From: Alphaproteobacteria bacterium
Lineage (GTDB): Bacteria; Pseudomonadota; Alphaproteobacteria; Rickettsiales; JADKJE01
DNA length: 64,000 nt
Direction: 5' to 3'
NCBI GenBank assembly: GCA_016722515.1
Contig: JADKJE010000004.1
Location: 1-64,000, forward strand
Made by a program: the position numbers and the translations under genes. The notes below the pieces were generated by a model. It was given only the letters and a program-made list of their open reading frames with translations, was not told the origin of the DNA and did no database searches. Positions 61,156 to 64,000 of this stretch are shown here, piece after piece. Position 1 is the first letter of the stretch. The number at the start of each line of letters is the position of its first letter.

Positions 61156-62665
61156 TGTCATCCTCCTGATTATTGCTGTTGTCATTTCCACTATCTTTGC
61201 CTTGGCCTGGGAGCGATTTAACCGCAATGCTGGGGGTCAAATCACCCAACCCAAGCTCCTGCATCTTGGCTTTTTCGCGCGCACGCTGCTCCAGCACTTC
61301 TTCCCAATCAAGCCCCTGCATAGCGCATTCATCTTCGAGGGTGGAAAGACCAGCCTCCATGCGGATTTGTGAGGCTTGCGCTTCTTTGACCGGGTCAACC
61401 CAGCCGCGACCGGGACCAATCCATTTGCAGCGCGACCATGCGGCACGGTTGATGTAAAAATCTGGCGCCTCGATCTTGCTGCTATTAATCGCTTCTTCCA
61501 GCCACAGCTCATACACGGGCTTCGCCCAATAGGTGGCGAGCCACTGCCTGCGGCCTGAGAAAAACCGCCATGCTTCGAGCAATGCGGCGCGGGCACTCGA
61601 ATAATTTGTCTTTGAAAAATCCTTCATTAGAAGTTCGAAGGGCAGATTGAGGCCTGTCCCAATATGACGTAGGATATTCTCGACAAACGCACCGTAAGCA
61701 GAATTCGGGCGGCTCGGCGTAAACGGCGACAGCTTGTCACCAGGGAATGTGGTGATGATGGAGCCTCCCGCGAGCTTGGCCTTCCATTCTTTGCGCTTTG
61801 TGTCGTAATCCTCGTAACTGCCACCAAACATTTCAACCACGGTTTCTGCATCGAGCGGCGTTTCGATAAAGGCCGCGATCATGGCGTTTACTACCGCCGC
61901 TTGCAGCTCCGAACGTTCATAATGATCGAGCATTTTAAACATCGGCATGACAGAGGTGAGTGCGGGCTTGCCACGGTTCTGGCCACTGCGCTCCTTATCA
62001 TGGATATGCAGCACACGCCTGCGACCGAACGGGGTGCGCGAGGGAACGCGCTGCCATTCATCTGCTGAAGATGCAAACGGCATAAACACATCGCCAGGAT
62101 GGGTTTTTCGAATATGGTACGCCAGCGGCGCGCCGTAATCATCGATCTCAATTCCTGCGCGGAGTGTTTTATCGTCTGGCTTGCCGCCCGGATTACTCAG
62201 GCGATCCGGTTCCACCAGCTGAATCGTGGTCGCAAATGCACCACCACGTTCTGGCAGCCAGAGCGGTAAGGCCAATGCCTCGCCATTGATAAAACCGGAG
62301 CGGAACACCTGCGTAGTCAGCCCCGCAAAATTGAGTGACAAAGCCGCATCGCACTCAAACCCTTCCGCCCATCCGCGCCAGAGGGATTCAACATCACGCG
62401 CCCAATCATCCGCCCATTCTTTGGTATTTCCAAGTGCGCGGTAATCAGGCAAGGCCACCAGCCTGAGTCCCGTGCCGACAACATTATCCACCATCGTCTG
62501 TGCCGCGCCCGCTGCCACGCCGTGGTTACGGATGAGATCACGCGAACGACCCACCAGCGTGGGTAATTCACCCAGCAGATCACCATCCGCCGAGCCGTTA
62601 CCAGGCAGCCAGCTGGAGAGTTCGCGCGCAGTTAGCGATGCGGCACGATGTGAAGTATCACTCAT
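61127..62665 (-). CDS. Portal protein, lambda gpB family
   Basis: A 512-aa portal subunit forming the DNA entry ring of the head. Typical parts are GRSRDLIRNHGVAAGAAQTM, VDNVVGTGLRL, HIHDKERSGQNRGKPALTSV, DFSKTNYSSARAALLEAWRF and the acidic end. Overlaps gpW upstream by 8 bp and the S49 gene downstream. Confidence 0.95.
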   Translation of the reverse strand: MSDTSHRAASLTARELSSWLPGNGSADGDLLGELPTLVGRSRDLIRNHGVAAGAAQTMVDNVVGTGLRLVALPDYRALGNTKEWADDWARDVESLWRGWAEGFECDAALSLNFAGLTTQVFRSGFINGEALALPLWLPERGGAFATTIQLVEPDRLSNPGGKPDDKTLRAGIEIDDYGAPLAYHIRKTHPGDVFMPFASSADEWQRVPSRTPFGRRRVLHIHDKERSGQNRGKPALTSVMPMFKMLDHYERSELQAAVVNAMIAAFIETPLDAETVVEMFGGSYEDYDTKRKEWKAKLAGGSIITTFPGDKLSPFTPSRPNSAYGAFVENILRHIGTGLNLPFELLMKDFSKTNYSSARAALLEAWRFFSGRRQWLATYWAKPVYELWLEEAINSSKIEAPDFYINRAAWSRCKWIGPGRGWVDPVKEAQASQIRMEAGLSTLEDECAMQGLDWEEVLEQRAREKAKMQELGLGDLTPSIAVKSLPGQGKDSGNDNSNNQEDDNASMEQSDQ

Positions 62666-62891
62666 CGAATACCACCTTGATCACGCCACGACGCGCGGTA
62701 CCGCTTAAGCGGGCGATCTGGCTTTTGAGTTTTTCGATATATTGTTCGAGCTTTTCGGCATTGGCCTGCGCGTAGGTAGTGGAGCCATAATTTCCTATCG
62801 ACACGCTCACTTCTTTCGCGCCCATCATCAGCTGGTGCTGTGCTTCTTCCGCTTCTGCAAGGCGGGTTTGCAACGTGGTAAGATCGGTCAT
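62658..62891 (-). CDS. Head completion protein gpW
   Basis: A 77-aa gpW-type protein (LQTRLAEAEEAQHQLMMGAK, SVSIGNYGSTTYAQANAEKL) that joins the portal after packaging. Small size, helix-turn layout and its place between terminase and portal match lambda. Confidence 0.9.
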   Translation of the reverse strand: MTDLTTLQTRLAEAEEAQHQLMMGAKEVSVSIGNYGSTTYAQANAEKLEQYIEKLKSQIARLSGTARRGVIKVVFDE

Positions 62892-62900
62892 AGTGAATCC

Positions 62901-64000
62901 TCATAGATACGGATCATCCGCCGCCATAGTGGTGCGCTGGCTAATGGCTGCCGTGCGCGTCGGTGCAGTTGTTTCAGCAGTTTGCTGCGGCGATGGCGCG
63001 TAAGTATCCGCATAAGGAACGTTACGCTGCTTACCGAGCGACACTTCCATCTGCTGCCATTGCCGCTCGGAAAAACGGTCGAGACCGTAAAGGCTTGCCG
63101 CCGTGCGTGCATAGACGCGGCAATCGAGTGCCTCGTTATTGCGCGTCGGGTCTTTTTCCCAGCTGGCACGGGGGAAGCCTTTGTGCAATTTGATCACACG
63201 CTTTTCCGCCGTCAGCTGCTTAAAATATTCCTCGGCATATTCTGGGAAGTGGCATGTTCCGGGCGGGAACGGTTCATCTTCCTTGGTCGGACGGTCAAGT
63301 TTCAGCCAGCGATACAGCTCCATCTTGGCAACCGGCCCGCTGACATTCCAGACGCGAAGCCCACGCCGTTTGCTGCCGACATCGGCTTTCGACACGCTCA
63401 AAATCAGTGCGGTTTCACTATCGCGGCCTTTCACCGCGACCACCGTGCGCGGGGACGATGCGCGCGCACCCGCACCACCCCAGCTCGCTTGCGGGTGAGT
63501 TTTTACCCAGCCATACACATCCTGCGTCGCGTAACCGCTATCCACCGCCAGCACGCGGATGGGCAATGTGCCACCACCTGCATGGTGCCAATCGCGCCTG
63601 AGCAATGCTTCGAGCTTTTCCCACACTTCCGGCATGGCGGTATCGCCCATGAGGACATGGTAATCGACCGACCAGCTTTCTTTATGGCGGCCCCATGCCA
63701 CCACTTCGCATTCGATGCGGTCTTTCTGCACGTCCGCGCCAGCGGTAAGAAATAATCCACCATTTGGCACCACGCCCATTGGGTATGGTTCACGGCGTTC
63801 ATAGAGCCGTTTCCATTCGGGAGCTTCGTATTCTTCTTCATACGGCTCGCCCAGCACCGTATTGACAAACCCCTTCATCAGCTCAGGATTCGCCTGTGCG
63901 TTTTCGAACATCTCCGCCGCATCACCCCACGAAAACCAACCCACTGGGCTGTAAAGCGAAGAGAGATGGTAGCCAATCGTGCGGCCATCCGTTTCAGCAG
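62901..64000 (-). CDS. Terminase large subunit (GpA family), 5' part outside window
   Basis: C-terminal part (about 365 codons) of the DNA-packaging motor. The nuclease domain shows GLFLTAGADVQKDRIECEVV with its metal-binding Asp, VLAVDSGYATQDVYGWVKTH, and NNEALDCRVYARTAASLYG. The frame stays open to the edge of the window (TDGRTIGYHLSSLYSPVGWF), so the ATG at 63944 is internal and the true start lies beyond 64000. Confidence 0.95.
   Translation of the reverse strand, partial: AETDGRTIGYHLSSLYSPVGWFSWGDAAEMFENAQANPELMKGFVNTVLGEPYEEEYEAPEWKRLYERREPYPMGVVPNGGLFLTAGADVQKDRIECEVVAWGRHKESWSVDYHVLMGDTAMPEVWEKLEALLRRDWHHAGGGTLPIRVLAVDSGYATQDVYGWVKTHPQASWGGAGARASSPRTVVAVKGRDSETALILSVSKADVGSKRRGLRVWNVSGPVAKMELYRWLKLDRPTKEDEPFPPGTCHFPEYAEEYFKQLTAEKRVIKLHKGFPRASWEKDPTRNNEALDCRVYARTAASLYGLDRFSERQWQQMEVSLGKQRNVPYADTYAPSPQQTAETTAPTRTAAISQRTTMAADDPYL

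Overview
The window looks like the chromosome of a facultatively anaerobic, nitrate-respiring alphaproteobacterium. The reasons are the gene-transfer-agent (GTA)-type tail and holin genes, the NnrS/NnrU/NsrR set, a UbiM-type ubiquinone hydroxylase and FNR-type sites of the TTGAT-N4-ATCAA class. No 16S gene is present, so this placement is an inference.

Left region (1-4531): the end of an integrative element. It carries a frameshifted C5 DNA methyltransferase, a GIY-YIG endonuclease, and a Thoeris anti-phage system: ThsA (SIR2-SLOG) with two TIR-like ThsB proteins. It ends in a 46-bp piece of a tRNA-Thr(CGU) gene (anticodon loop to CCA) without its 5' half. That is the pattern expected at the distal end of an element integrated in the tRNA; the intact tRNA and the integrase should lie left of the window. 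Beyond it are a hairpin and an unexplained structured intergenic segment (4631-4785).

Middle region (4.8-41.8 kb): an anaerobic and nitrogen-oxide metabolism block. It has nrdDG (class III ribonucleotide reductase), a PLP decarboxylase with nnrS, a porin, small redox and Cys-rich proteins, narGHJI with an accessory gene, two narK transporters, hemN, hemerythrins, pdxH, ubiM, a fused NIT-CRP/FNR regulator, and a molybdenum-cofactor operon headed by an FNR box and a Moco RNA element. It continues with moeB-rhodanese, an RIC-type di-iron protein, a PAS/chemoreceptor pair, nnrU, a TauE-type exporter and nsrR/hmp. Eleven FNR-like sites lie in front of these genes, and a strong palindrome lies between nsrR and hmp. 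Together the genes make nitrate reductase and its cofactor, import nitrate, make heme and dNTPs without oxygen, and detoxify NO. No nitrite or NO reductase is in the window.

Right region (41.85-64 kb, all minus strand): part of a prophage. Reading in transcription order from the right edge, it has a lambda-type head module (terminase GpA, gpW, portal, S49 protease with nested scaffold, decoration protein D, capsid E), then a GTA-like tail module (tube, chaperone, tape measure, DUF2460, DUF2163, NlpC/P60, TIM-barrel tail protein), then fibre-like proteins and a lysis cassette. No integrase or attachment site is visible.

Caution on sequence quality: several otherwise intact genes are broken by single missing bases, often next to short homopolymers (thsA, moaC-mog, tail-tip gene, tape measure, tail tube). 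About 460 bp of extreme G/C sequence interrupts the prophage tail-tip gene. These look at least as much like assembly or base-calling faults as biology.
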